Assembly (NCBI GenBank): GCA_031256885.1
Contig: JAIRPS010000078.1
Location: 1-7,713, forward strand
Length of the DNA: 7,713 bases
From: Bifidobacteriaceae bacterium
GTDB taxonomy: Bacteria; Actinomycetota; Actinomycetes; Actinomycetales; WQXJ01
Direction of reading: 5' to 3'
Shown here piece by piece: positions 1 to 6,525 of the stretch. The notes under the pieces were generated by a model. That model did no database searches and was not told the DNA's origin. It saw only the letters and a program-made list of their open reading frames with translations. The translations under genes and the position numbers were made by a program. The stretch's first letter is position 1. Every line of letters begins with the position of its first letter.

Positions 1-1
1 G

Positions 2-1135
2 GAGGCGAGTTCCGCACATGCTAGCGCGCCGCTGTTGATTGACCGCTTCTTGGACGATGCCATTGAAATCGACGTGGATGCGCTCTATGACGGGCAGGAG
101 CTATTCCTGGGTGGCGTGATGGAACATATTGAAGAGGCGGGCATTCATTCCGGTGATTCCGCATGCGCGTTACCGCCTGTAACTTTATCTACCGCCGAGA
201 TTGCCCGGATTCGTCACTCAACTGAGGCGATTGCCCGTTCTGTTGGTGTACGGGGATTAGTCAATATTCAATACGCCCTGGTCAGCGATGTGCTTTATGT
301 GCTGGAAGCCAATCCGCGGGCTTCACGCACGGTTCCCTTCGTGTCAAAAGCTACCGGTGTGCCGCTGGCGAAGATTGCCTGTCTGGTTATGGCGGGAGCC
401 AAGTTAGCTGATTTACGGCAAGCTGGCTGGCTGCCCCATGTTGATGCTGCTGGCTATTGCCCATCAACAACCAGTTCAGATACCCTGGCGGAGAGCAGCT
501 ATGTGGCTGTCAAGGAGGCAGTTTTGCCATTCAAACGCTTCCGCACCAAAACCGGGGAAGTGGTTGACACGGTGCTCGGCCCGGAAATGCGTTCCACTGG
601 TGAGGTGATGGGGCTAGATGCTGATTTCCCGACTGCCTTTGCTAAGTCACAGGACGCGGCTTACGGCGGGTTGCCACGCAGCGGCAAAGTATTTATTTCA
701 GTTGCCGACAGAGATAAGCGGCAAATTGTTTTCCCAGTTAAACGGCTGGTGGAGCTAGGTTTTACGGTGTTGGCAACAGCCGGTACAGCCAGTGTTTTAC
801 GCCGCAACTCAATTGCTTGCACAGTAGTTCGCAAATATTCGCAAGGGCCAGGTCCAGATGGCGAACCAACAATTGTTGAGTTGATCCGGCGCGGTGAAAT
901 CAACATGGTTATCAACACACCTTCTGGTCAGGGCGCGCGCGCTGACGGCTATGAGATTCGTGCCGCCATCACCGGATTGGACCGCCCAATTGTCACCACT
1001 GTGCAACAGCTGGCTGCCGCTGTGCAGGCAATCGAGGCTCGTCTCAAGCCGTATCAGGTAACCAGTTTGCAAGAGTTAGCTAAACCAGCTGGTTTGAACC
1101 TACCATCAGTCGATTGTTTTGAGGTATTGCCATGA
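2..1135 (+). CDS. carB: Carbamoyl-phosphate synthase large subunit, C-terminal part (5' end outside window)
   Basis: The frame is open from the first bases of the window and gives the last 377 codons of a protein normally about 1,070-1,120 residues long. CarB makes carbamoyl phosphate from glutamine-derived ammonia, bicarbonate and two ATP, for pyrimidine and arginine synthesis in the cytoplasm. The fragment starts inside the second ATP-grasp domain: [36 protein letters not shown] and [16 protein letters not shown] are signature stretches. From about base 680 comes the MGS-like allosteric domain ([26 protein letters not shown]), which in the family binds UMP and other effectors. No domain is damaged in the visible part. 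The stop codon overlaps the pyrF start as ATGA, so the two genes are translationally coupled. A TTG at 35 is an internal leucine, not a start. Identification is certain from family knowledge; only the 5' end is unseen. Confidence 0.97.
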   Translation, partial: EASSAHASAPLLIDRFLDDAIEIDVDALYDGQELFLGGVMEHIEEAGIHSGDSACALPPVTLSTAEIARIRHSTEAIARSVGVRGLVNIQYALVSDVLYVLEANPRASRTVPFVSKATGVPLAKIACLVMAGAKLADLRQAGWLPHVDAAGYCPSTTSSDTLAESSYVAVKEAVLPFKRFRTKTGEVVDTVLGPEMRSTGEVMGLDADFPTAFAKSQDAAYGGLPRSGKVFISVADRDKRQIVFPVKRLVELGFTVLATAGTASVLRRNSIACTVVRKYSQGPGPDGEPTIVELIRRGEINMVINTPSGQGARADGYEIRAAITGLDRPIVTTVQQLAAAVQAIEARLKPYQVTSLQELAKPAGLNLPSVDCFEVLP

Positions 1136-1992
1136 CAGCTTTTGGTCAGCGTTTGGCTGCAGCGATTGACCAGTTTGGTCATCTGATGGTGGGCATTGAT
1201 CCGCACCCTAGTCAGCTGGCTGCCTGGGGTTTGCCCGATGACGCTAGTGGGCTGCGTCAGTTTGGCTTGCGTTTGGTGGAGGCGAGTGCAGGCCGCTGCC
1301 CCGGCGTTAAACCACAATCGGCTTTCTTTGAACGACACGGACCAAGCGGTGTGCAAGCTCTGGCGGAGGTTTTGGCGGCTGCTCGCTCAGCCGGTTTGGT
1401 GACATTGTTGGATGCTAAACGTGGCGACATCGGCTCAACCATGGCTGGCTATGGCCAAGCCTATCTAACCGATAGCTCAGCTTTTGCAGTTGATGCCCTG
1501 ACGGTGGCGCCCTACCTTGGCTTTGGTTCGTTGACTCCAATCATTGACACTGCCTTGACCAATGGACGAGGTTTGTTTGTCTTGGCTTTGACCTCCAACC
1601 CGGAAGGCAGTGCGCTGCAATTGGCGCGTCGCGCCGATGGCCAAACTGTTGCCGGTGCGATCGCTGCTGCCGCCGCCCAAAGCAATGCTCAAGAAATCGC
1701 TGCCCGCACACCCAGCCAGCACACCGCATTGGGCAGCCTTGGCCTGGTGATTGGTGCCACCGCTGGGCAAGCCTTGCGGCAAAGCGAGATTGATCTTTGC
1801 AACCTTGCTGGGCCGGTGCTCGCACCCGGATTTGGTGCCCAAGGTGCCACTGCTGCAACTGTGCATGATCTGTTTAGGCCAGTGCAACACGGCCTGTTGG
1901 TACCCAGCGCGCGGGCAATTTCACAGTTTGGGCCAAAAAAGTTTGATCTGATCCAAGCAATCAGCCAAACTAATGCCGAATTATCCTTCTGA
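1132..1992 (+). CDS. pyrF: Orotidine 5'-phosphate decarboxylase (type 2, actinobacterial)
   Basis: PyrF decarboxylates orotidine monophosphate to UMP, the last step of de novo UMP synthesis. The 286-residue product fits the long type 2 family rather than the roughly 230-residue E. coli type. Visible motifs are GIDPHP (21-26), the substrate-site stretch [11 protein letters not shown] (57-67), the catalytic [11 protein letters not shown] (93-103) with Lys96 as the expected proton donor, VIGAT (206-210), and the phosphate-binding APGFGAQGA (231-239). The ATG lies in an ATGA overlap with the carB stop and has GAGGT at 1121-1125 as a ribosome binding site six bases upstream, so the start is secure. 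Its place directly after carB forms a pyrimidine operon, as in mycobacteria. A stem-loop follows within 15 bases of the stop, suggesting the transcript may end here. Nothing looks abnormal. Confidence 0.96.
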   Translation: MTAFGQRLAAAIDQFGHLMVGIDPHPSQLAAWGLPDDASGLRQFGLRLVEASAGRCPGVKPQSAFFERHGPSGVQALAEVLAAARSAGLVTLLDAKRGDIGSTMAGYGQAYLTDSSAFAVDALTVAPYLGFGSLTPIIDTALTNGRGLFVLALTSNPEGSALQLARRADGQTVAGAIAAAAAQSNAQEIAARTPSQHTALGSLGLVIGATAGQALRQSEIDLCNLAGPVLAPGFGAQGATAATVHDLFRPVQHGLLVPSARAISQFGPKKFDLIQAISQTNAELSF

Positions 1993-2004
1993 CCAGGTGT
2001 TATT

Positions 2005-2040
2005 CATCAAAACTGCTGGTTCTGCGGACAGTTGTTGATG
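2005..2040 (+). terminator. Possible stem-loop terminator after pyrF
   Basis: CATCAAAACTG (2005-2015) can pair with CAGTTGTTGATG (2029-2040) to give an 11-bp stem with one bulged G and a 13-base loop, starting 12 bases after the pyrF stop. No T-run follows, so this is not a classic intrinsic terminator, though actinobacterial terminators often lack one. The stem is moderately AT-rich, hence only modest stability. It could also be a transcript-end stabiliser. Confidence 0.35.
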
Positions 2041-2060
2041 CTCCGACGTCAGTGTAATTA
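2032..2060 (+). promoter_or_regulatory. Distal candidate promoter for mihF
   Basis: TTGTTG (2032-2037) and TAATTA (2055-2060) are separated by 17 bases and lie in the only clearly AT-rich patch of the pyrF-mihF gap. The -10 match is poor at its last base. If used, transcripts would carry the folded leader at 2079-2140. Promoters cannot be settled by eye here; the proximal candidate at 2105-2133 competes with this one. Confidence 0.25.
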
Positions 2061-2075
2061 CTCAAAAAATTTGAG
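2061..2075. repeat. Short perfect palindrome in the pyrF-mihF gap
   Basis: CTCAAA (2061-2066) and TTTGAG (2070-2075) are exact reverse complements around AAA. It starts next to the distal -10-like box, a position where a repressor operator could sit. It is short and AT-rich, so chance is a real alternative. Confidence 0.3.
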
Positions 2076-2078
2076 ACA

Positions 2079-2140
2079 CGCCGCAACTCGCCAGGCCAAT
2101 GCGGTTGCCTCCAGCCTGGCATCTTGCTAAGTTTGCGGCG
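2079..2140 (+). repeat. Nested inverted repeats upstream of mihF (possible folded leader or operators)
   Basis: The outer arms are CGCCGCAACT (2079-2088) and AGTTTGCGGCG (2130-2140), matching over ten pairs with one bulged T. Inside them, GCCAGGC (2090-2096) and GCCTGGC (2114-2120) pair perfectly around a 17-base loop. If transcribed, this folds into one long two-tier stem ending about 20 bases before the mihF ribosome binding site. No T-run follows, so it is not a typical terminator. Autoregulation by a structured leader, or protein binding to the DNA repeats, are inferences only. Confidence 0.45.
2105..2133 (+). promoter_or_regulatory. Proximal candidate promoter for mihF
   Basis: TTGCCT (2105-2110) and TAAGTT (2128-2133) are 17 bases apart, and TG one base before the -10 box gives an extended -10. 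Transcription would begin near 2140, leaving a leader of about 33 bases that carries the ribosome binding site. It overlaps the inner and outer repeat arms, which would then act as DNA sites rather than as RNA structure. The match is partial. Confidence 0.3.
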
Positions 2141-2159
2141 TCCTGATCGAACTTCGACC

Positions 2160-2166
2160 GGAGGAG
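2160..2166 (+). promoter_or_regulatory. Ribosome binding site fixing the mihF GTG start
   Basis: GGAGGAG ends six bases before the GTG at 2173. This is the strongest Shine-Dalgarno match seen in the window and selects the GTG over any upstream codon. Confidence 0.75.
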
Positions 2167-2172
2167 AAATAC

Positions 2173-2484
2173 GTGACACTCCCACCTTTGACACCAGAGC
2201 AACGTGCTGCGGCACTCGAGAAGGCCGCCCAAGCGCGCCAAGCTCGCGCCGAGGTAAAAAAAGACCTGAAAGAGCGCAAGCTGACGCTCTCAGCTGTCAT
2301 CAAGCAGGGGCAGGCTGACGAAACAATTGGCAAAATCAAGGTTTCAGCACTGCTGGAATCGCTGCCAGGTGTTGGCAAGGTCAAAGCTGCCAGCATCATG
2401 GCCGAAGTCGGAATATCCGACTCACGGCGGATTCGGGGTCTTGGTCCTCACCAAGCTGAAGAACTGATCAGCCGTTTCGGCTGA
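2173..2484 (+). CDS. mihF: Actinobacterial integration host factor (mIHF)
   Basis: mIHF is a small nucleoid-associated DNA-binding protein that bends DNA and is unrelated to the IHF of E. coli; the mycobacterial protein is essential. The product is 103 residues, as usual for the family when started at the GTG served by GGAGGAG. It opens with PPLTPEQRAAALEKAAQARQ, a charged N-terminal helix, followed by a basic stretch (KKDLKERK). The helix-two-turn-helix core contains KIKVSALLESLPGVGKVKA (to about residue 72; LPGVGKVKA is 64-72). RRIRGLG (85-91) carries the arginines known to contact DNA in relatives, and the protein ends in the family-typical RFG. In most actinobacteria gmk follows; here it does not. 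The gene stands alone between two structured gaps, so it is probably its own transcription unit. Confidence 0.95.
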   Translation: MTLPPLTPEQRAAALEKAAQARQARAEVKKDLKERKLTLSAVIKQGQADETIGKIKVSALLESLPGVGKVKAASIMAEVGISDSRRIRGLGPHQAEELISRFG

Positions 2485-2511
2485 GCACTTCATCAAGCAC
2501 AATTGCATTGC

Positions 2512-2552
2512 TGTAAACCCGCGTTGTCGCGATGCGGTGACGCGGGTTTACA
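2512..2552 (+). terminator. Long near-perfect hairpin after mihF, likely terminator
   Basis: TGTAAACCCGCGT (2512-2524) is the exact reverse complement of ACGCGGGTTTACA (2540-2552). The 15 bases between them extend the RNA stem by six more pairs (three G-U, three G-C), leaving a GAU triloop, so about 19 pairs in total. It lies 27 bases after the mihF stop. Only a weak T-stretch (TGTTTGG) follows. A U-tract-poor terminator is the simplest reading; being symmetric it could also stop transcripts from the other side or act as an operator for rpoZ. Confidence 0.6.
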
Positions 2553-2563
2553 ACTGTTTGGAC

Positions 2564-2569
2564 TACAAT
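2564..2569 (+). promoter_or_regulatory. Candidate -10 box of the rpoZ promoter
   Basis: TACAAT matches the TANNNT core of sigma-70-type -10 boxes, and transcription would begin near 2576, about 37 bases before the rpoZ start. At -35 spacing there is only the GC-rich right arm of the hairpin, so no -35 consensus is present; many actinobacterial promoters lack one. TTTACA (2547-2552) resembles a -35 box but is too close, at 11 bases. Confidence 0.4.
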
Positions 2570-2601
2570 CTGGTCTAAAGCAATCCCAACCGAGCTATTG
2601 C

Positions 2602-2607
2602 GAGGAG
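2602..2607 (+). promoter_or_regulatory. Ribosome binding site deciding the rpoZ start
   Basis: GAGGAG lies five bases before GTG 2613. A TTG at 2598 opens the same frame earlier, but using it would place this site inside the coding region, so GTG 2613 is preferred. Confidence 0.7.
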
Positions 2608-2612
2608 CGTTA

Positions 2613-2876
2613 GTGTCCGGAACCACTGCCAAGCCAGAAGGCATCACCGACCCGCCAATTGACCAGCTGCTTGAAATCACCGACTCAAAATCCGGTTTGG
2701 TGATCTACGCAGCGCGCCGTGCGCGGCAAATCAATGGCTACTATGCCCAGTTGAACGAAGGTTTGCTGGAGTATGTTGGGCCGCTGGTTGATGTGACCGC
2801 CCAAGAAAAGCCGCTGTCGATTGCGATGCGTGAAATCAACCAAGGCTTGTTGACTATGGCACCAACCGGCGAGTAA
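2613..2876 (+). CDS. rpoZ: DNA-directed RNA polymerase omega subunit
   Basis: Omega is a small accessory subunit that wraps the C-terminal tail of beta-prime and helps assemble RNA polymerase. From GTG 2613 the product is 87 residues. [11 protein letters not shown] (11-21) matches the actinobacterial start of the folded domain. [22 protein letters not shown] (29-50) holds the conserved helix with the ARRARQIN core. LEYVGPLVD (52-60) and [12 protein letters not shown] (64-75) are typical of actinobacterial omega and absent from E. coli RpoZ. Length is a little short of the mycobacterial protein, which has a longer N-terminal tail. It normally follows gmk; here it directly follows mihF and the hairpin. 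Only ten bases separate it from coaBC, so it probably heads the rpoZ-coaBC-metK-priA operon. Confidence 0.95.
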   Translation: MSGTTAKPEGITDPPIDQLLEITDSKSGLVIYAARRARQINGYYAQLNEGLLEYVGPLVDVTAQEKPLSIAMREINQGLLTMAPTGE

Positions 2877-2886
2877 GTCCCGAGCC

Positions 2887-4113
2887 TTGGCACGCCTGAT
2901 TGGTGGAGTGGGCGGTGGTATCGCCGCCTACAAAACGGCCACTTTGATTCGTCAGCTGGCGCGCGCCGGTCATCAGATTCGAGTTGTGCCAACCGAGGCT
3001 TCTTTGCATTTTGTTGGGGTAGCCACCTGGCAAGCTTTGAGCGGCGAAATCGCTACATCTTCAGTTTTTGACCATGCTGATTATGCCAACCACATTGCTT
3101 TGGCACAGCAGGCAGATTTGGTAATAGTTGCCCCGGCAACAGCTGATCTTTTAGCTAAACTGGCGCATGGATTAGCCGATGACCTGCTGACCTGCACAAT
3201 CTTGGCTACCTGCGCACCGGTGCTGCTGGCACCAGCTATGCACACCCAAATGTGGCTGAACCCAGCCACACAAGCCAATCTGCAAACTTTGACTGCACGC
3301 GGTTTTCGATTAATTGGCCCAGGCCAGGGGCCTTTAGCTGGTCCGCCCAGCCAGCCGGATAATCCGGCAGGGCCGGGACGCATGAGTGAACCACTGGAGA
3401 TTGCCGAGGCAGCAGCCGCATTGCTTCAGCCACATCAGCCTCTACGTTGCTACCGTGTGCTAATTACCGCTGGCGGTACACATGAACCAATTGACCCAGT
3501 GCGTCACCTGGCCAACGGTTCGTCCGGCCGCCAAGGTTTTGCTTTAGCGAAGACTGCTCGGCAACTCGGTGCCACTGTCGACTTGGTAGCTGCCAATAGT
3601 TTGCTGCCGACACCCTTTGGGGTGACTCGTCATGATGTAGTAACTGCCGCTCAAATGCACCAAGTGGTGATGAATCTGGCAGCCGACTGCGACATTGTGG
3701 TGATGGCGGCAGCCGTCGCCGATTTTACGTTAGCTGAGCCCGGCTCGGTCAAGCTGAAACGGTCAGGCCGTGATGGTTTGACATTGCATCTGGTACCAAC
3801 TGTTGACATTTTGGCTGAGTTAGTGGGGTCGCGTCAGGAGCGGCAAATAATTGTTGGTTTCGCCGCCGAGACTGACTCGACCGATCAACAACTATTAGCT
3901 GCTGGGAGCGCCAAAGCCCGTTCCAAAGGCACTGATTTATTGGTATTGAACCAGGTAGGGCCAGGAATTGGGATTGCTAGCCAGAATAATCGAGTCTGGC
4001 TGCTCAACCACCATGGTGAGCAGGTTGGGCAAGCTGATGGCAGCAAAAAGCATGTTGCTGAGGTAATCATGTCACACCTGTGCGCTATGGTCACTGGTCA
4101 TGAAAGCAACTGA
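2887..4113 (+). CDS. coaBC: Bifunctional phosphopantothenoylcysteine decarboxylase / phosphopantothenate-cysteine ligase
   Basis: CoaBC joins cysteine to 4'-phosphopantothenate (CTP-dependent CoaB) and decarboxylates the product to 4'-phosphopantetheine (FMN-dependent CoaC), in coenzyme A synthesis. The 408-residue product has both domains. CoaC covers about 1-180: [11 protein letters not shown] (6-16) for FMN, His69 in NHIAL as likely catalytic base, [15 protein letters not shown], and APAMHTQMW with His119 where many bacteria have Asn, a variant I recall from mycobacteria. The stretch 149-166 that usually bears a catalytic Cys (ACG..G.GR) reads PLAGPPSQP...GPGRM with no Cys. CoaB starts near 190: [14 protein letters not shown], Asn210 in [16 protein letters not shown], and Lys289 in VKLKR. 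The TTG start is the only start codon that keeps the whole FMN motif; it has no clear ribosome binding site and probably relies on coupling to rpoZ ten bases upstream. Its 3' end overlaps metK by 14 bases. Confidence 0.95.
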   Translation: MARLIGGVGGGIAAYKTATLIRQLARAGHQIRVVPTEASLHFVGVATWQALSGEIATSSVFDHADYANHIALAQQADLVIVAPATADLLAKLAHGLADDLLTCTILATCAPVLLAPAMHTQMWLNPATQANLQTLTARGFRLIGPGQGPLAGPPSQPDNPAGPGRMSEPLEIAEAAAALLQPHQPLRCYRVLITAGGTHEPIDPVRHLANGSSGRQGFALAKTARQLGATVDLVAANSLLPTPFGVTRHDVVTAAQMHQVVMNLAADCDIVVMAAAVADFTLAEPGSVKLKRSGRDGLTLHLVPTVDILAELVGSRQERQIIVGFAAETDSTDQQLLAAGSAKARSKGTDLLVLNQVGPGIGIASQNNRVWLLNHHGEQVGQADGSKKHVAEVIMSHLCAMVTGHESN

Positions 4114-5299
4114 CAGCACCCGTCTGTTCACCTCCGAATCGGTGACAGCCGGACACCCAGACAAGCTTTGTGATCAGATTTCTGACGCTATTTGCGATGA
4201 TCTATTAGCTCAAGACAAATCATCCCGAGTAGCCATTGAAGCATTAGTTACCCCAGGTCAGGTCCACGTTGCTGGTGAGGCGCGGACTGGCGGGTTTTCC
4301 GAAATCCCGGAAATTGTGCGCGATGTATTGCTGCGCGTTGGCTATGACCGTGCCGAAGCCGGCATTGATGGTTACTCCTGTGGTGTTTCAGTGTCAATCC
4401 ATGGGCAATCACCCAATATCGCTGGCGGGGTTGAGCAAAGTTGGGAAGCCCGCAGCGGCTCACAAGACCGCCGTGACCAGCAAGGTGCTGGTGATCAAGG
4501 ATTGATGTTTGGTTATGCCAGTGATGAGACAGACAGTCTCATGCCAATGCCTATCCATGCTGCACACCAACTAGTGCGGGCTTTGGCGAAGGCCCGCCAA
4601 ACCGGACTGGTTGAAGGTTTACGTCCAGATGGCAAAAGCCAGGTCACTGTGCGTTACCAAAACGATTCGCCGGTGGCGGTGGCAGCGGTTGTGCTTTCCG
4701 CTCAGCATGAACCTGGTTGGCAGCTTGAACAGTTGCGGCAGGTGTTGCTGGAACGAGTGATTGAGCCAACCCTTGTCCAAATCGGTTTGCCGTTGGCTGA
4801 CGGTCGGGTATTAGTCAACCCGGCTGGTCGTTTTGAGATTGGTGGACCGGCTGGTGACACTGGGTTGACCGGACGCAAAATCATTGTTGATACCTACGGT
4901 GGTATGGCACGACACGGCGGTGGCGCGCTTTCCGGTAAGGATCCTTCAAAAGTTGACCGTTCCGGTGCGTATGCAGCGCGTTGGGTCGCTAAAAACTTGG
5001 TGGCAGCCGGTTTGGCCAAACGTTGCGAAGTTCAGGTGGCCTACGCAATTGGGGCAGCTCGACCAGTGGGCATCGCGGTGGACAGCTTTGGCACTGGTCA
5101 GGTGCCAGATTCCGAATTGGTCAGGGCGGTCGCAGCGGTGTTTGATTTGCGGCCATTGGCAATCATTGAAGAACTTGATCTGCTCAATTGCCGTTTTTTG
5201 CCAACTGCTGCCTACGGTCATTTTGGACGGGTTGAACCGGGTTTTTCCTGGGAGCAGACCAACCGGGTGGCGGCATTGCAGGCTGTTGTGGGTGCATGA
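4100..5299 (+). CDS. metK: S-adenosylmethionine synthetase (methionine adenosyltransferase)
   Basis: MetK makes S-adenosylmethionine from methionine and ATP and works as a tetramer in the cytoplasm. The 399-residue length is normal. Motifs in order: [15 protein letters not shown] (8-22) with ATP- and Mg-binding His19 and Asp21; Glu47 and Glu60 in [33 protein letters not shown] (from 128); [47 protein letters not shown] with Lys280 and Lys284; and the C-terminal TAAYGHFGR. The residue before GHPDK is Ala17, where relatives I recall have Glu (VTEGHPDK); this is unusual, but it is not a ligand I know to be catalytic. The ATG overlaps the end of coaBC by 14 bases and lacks an obvious ribosome binding site, so translation is probably coupled. 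It overlaps priA by ATGA. Confidence 0.97.
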   Translation: MKATDSTRLFTSESVTAGHPDKLCDQISDAICDDLLAQDKSSRVAIEALVTPGQVHVAGEARTGGFSEIPEIVRDVLLRVGYDRAEAGIDGYSCGVSVSIHGQSPNIAGGVEQSWEARSGSQDRRDQQGAGDQGLMFGYASDETDSLMPMPIHAAHQLVRALAKARQTGLVEGLRPDGKSQVTVRYQNDSPVAVAAVVLSAQHEPGWQLEQLRQVLLERVIEPTLVQIGLPLADGRVLVNPAGRFEIGGPAGDTGLTGRKIIVDTYGGMARHGGGALSGKDPSKVDRSGAYAARWVAKNLVAAGLAKRCEVQVAYAIGAARPVGIAVDSFGTGQVPDSELVRAVAAVFDLRPLAIIEELDLLNCRFLPTAAYGHFGRVEPGFSWEQTNRVAALQAVVGA

Positions 5300-6519
5300 C
5301 CACAGCCGCAGCCTTACCAGTGGCGCGTTGCTGTCTTGATTTACCGCAAGTACATCTTGACCGCCTGTTTGACTACCAGTTAACCGCTCAAACCTTGGCT
5401 GAAGCGGCTGTCGGTGTGCGGGTGCGGGTGCCTTTTGCCGGGAGGTTGGTCAGTGGTTATCTAATTGAGATAGCCGAACGCAGCCAATACTCTGGCCGAC
5501 TGGCTCCACTGCGCCAAATTGTCAGCAATGTCCCCGTGCTCAGCCCACCGATCTGGCAGCTGGCTGGCACGGTGGCGCAGCGTTTGGCCGGTTCCAGCGC
5601 TGATGTGCTGCGTCTGGCTATCCCGCCGCGCCGCGCCCACATTGAACGCGATCATTGGCCGGATTTGTTGGCCAGTGCTGCACCTAGCCCAGCCAATCAG
5701 CCAGTCGGCCAGACAGGCAATGTCAACGTAGCTAGTGATGCAAGTCAGCCCTATTTTCAGGTCTGGCAGCAATATGACGGAGGGCCAGCTTTTCTCAAAC
5801 ATTTGGCCGATGCCGCAGCCCCCCGCGCTGTTTTCAGCGCCCTACCTTGGGGTGCGACTGCGGCTGGGCAAGCGCCCGGTTGGATGTCAGCGATCATTGG
5901 TGCGGTGGTGGCCACCTTACGTTCAGGGCGCACAGCGAGTGTCAGCTTGCCCGAGGTAGCGCTGGTCAAGCAGGTAGAACCCCTGCTCAAAGCGGCAGTG
6001 GTGGCAGAACAGTGGGCTTCCAGCATTGTTGCCCGTTTAGTTGCCGAGGATGGCCCGGGGGAGCGTTACCGCTCATTTTTATCGCTGCTGGCAGGTCAAT
6101 CATTAGTTGCGCTGGGTACACGTTCGGCGGTCTGGGCTCCTTTGGAGAAACTTGGTTTAGCTGTGATATGGGACGATTGCGCAGGGACGCACCGTGAACA
6201 ACGGGCACCTTTTCCGCATTCGCGGCAAGTTTTGGCTTGGCGGTGTACACAGCAGCAGGCTGGTTTGCTAATTGGTGGGGTGGGTCGCAGCGTCCAAGCG
6301 CAATGGCTGCTTGAGGCCGGATGGGCCAAACAAATCAAAGCTCGCCGTCAAACCTTACGAGCGGTTGCGCCGCACTGTTGGGTGCCTGATCAAACAAGCC
6401 TTGGTGCGCAGCATCCGGGTATTCGTTTGCCGGGAGTGGTGCATCGGATGTTGCAGCGTCAGCTGCTGAGCGGCCCGGTGTTGATCCAAGTGCCCAGGGC
6501 TGGCTATTTGCATTCCTGA
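5296..6519 (+). CDS. priA: PriA-like primosomal protein N', N-terminal part (ends at internal TGA)
   Basis: PriA recognises stalled forks and D-loops and starts reloading of the replicative helicase. This 407-residue part begins with the 3'-DNA-end-binding domain ([20 protein letters not shown], then [19 protein letters not shown]), followed by the winged-helix region and the first helicase lobe. As in other actinobacterial PriA proteins, the ATPase motifs are degenerate: where Walker A should be there is [14 protein letters not shown] near residue 185 with no GKT, and the DEEH-type motif is replaced by WDDCAGTH (292-298). [10 protein letters not shown] follows as in relatives. It should therefore not be an active helicase. 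The ATG lies in an ATGA overlap with metK without a strong ribosome binding site. If translation stops at 6517 the product lacks the zinc module and second lobe and would probably not work alone. Confidence 0.85.
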   Translation: MTTAAALPVARCCLDLPQVHLDRLFDYQLTAQTLAEAAVGVRVRVPFAGRLVSGYLIEIAERSQYSGRLAPLRQIVSNVPVLSPPIWQLAGTVAQRLAGSSADVLRLAIPPRRAHIERDHWPDLLASAAPSPANQPVGQTGNVNVASDASQPYFQVWQQYDGGPAFLKHLADAAAPRAVFSALPWGATAAGQAPGWMSAIIGAVVATLRSGRTASVSLPEVALVKQVEPLLKAAVVAEQWASSIVARLVAEDGPGERYRSFLSLLAGQSLVALGTRSAVWAPLEKLGLAVIWDDCAGTHREQRAPFPHSRQVLAWRCTQQQAGLLIGGVGRSVQAQWLLEAGWAKQIKARRQTLRAVAPHCWVPDQTSLGAQHPGIRLPGVVHRMLQRQLLSGPVLIQVPRAGYLHS

Positions 6520-6525
6520 GCTTGC

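Noticed and set aside
1..39. GGAGG followed by an ATG at 18 looks like a ribosome binding site and gene start.
   Set aside because: The ATG frame ends after six codons (TGA at 36-38), and the region is the interior of carB in another frame.
1477..1890. Minus-strand open frame of 137 codons opposite pyrF.
   Set aside because: Antisense shadow of a confident gene with no motif or ribosome binding site support.
6517..6519. Genome-wide reassignment of TGA to tryptophan or glycine.
   Set aside because: pyrF, mihF, coaBC and metK all end in TGA at the family-expected positions, and TGG is used normally for tryptophan.
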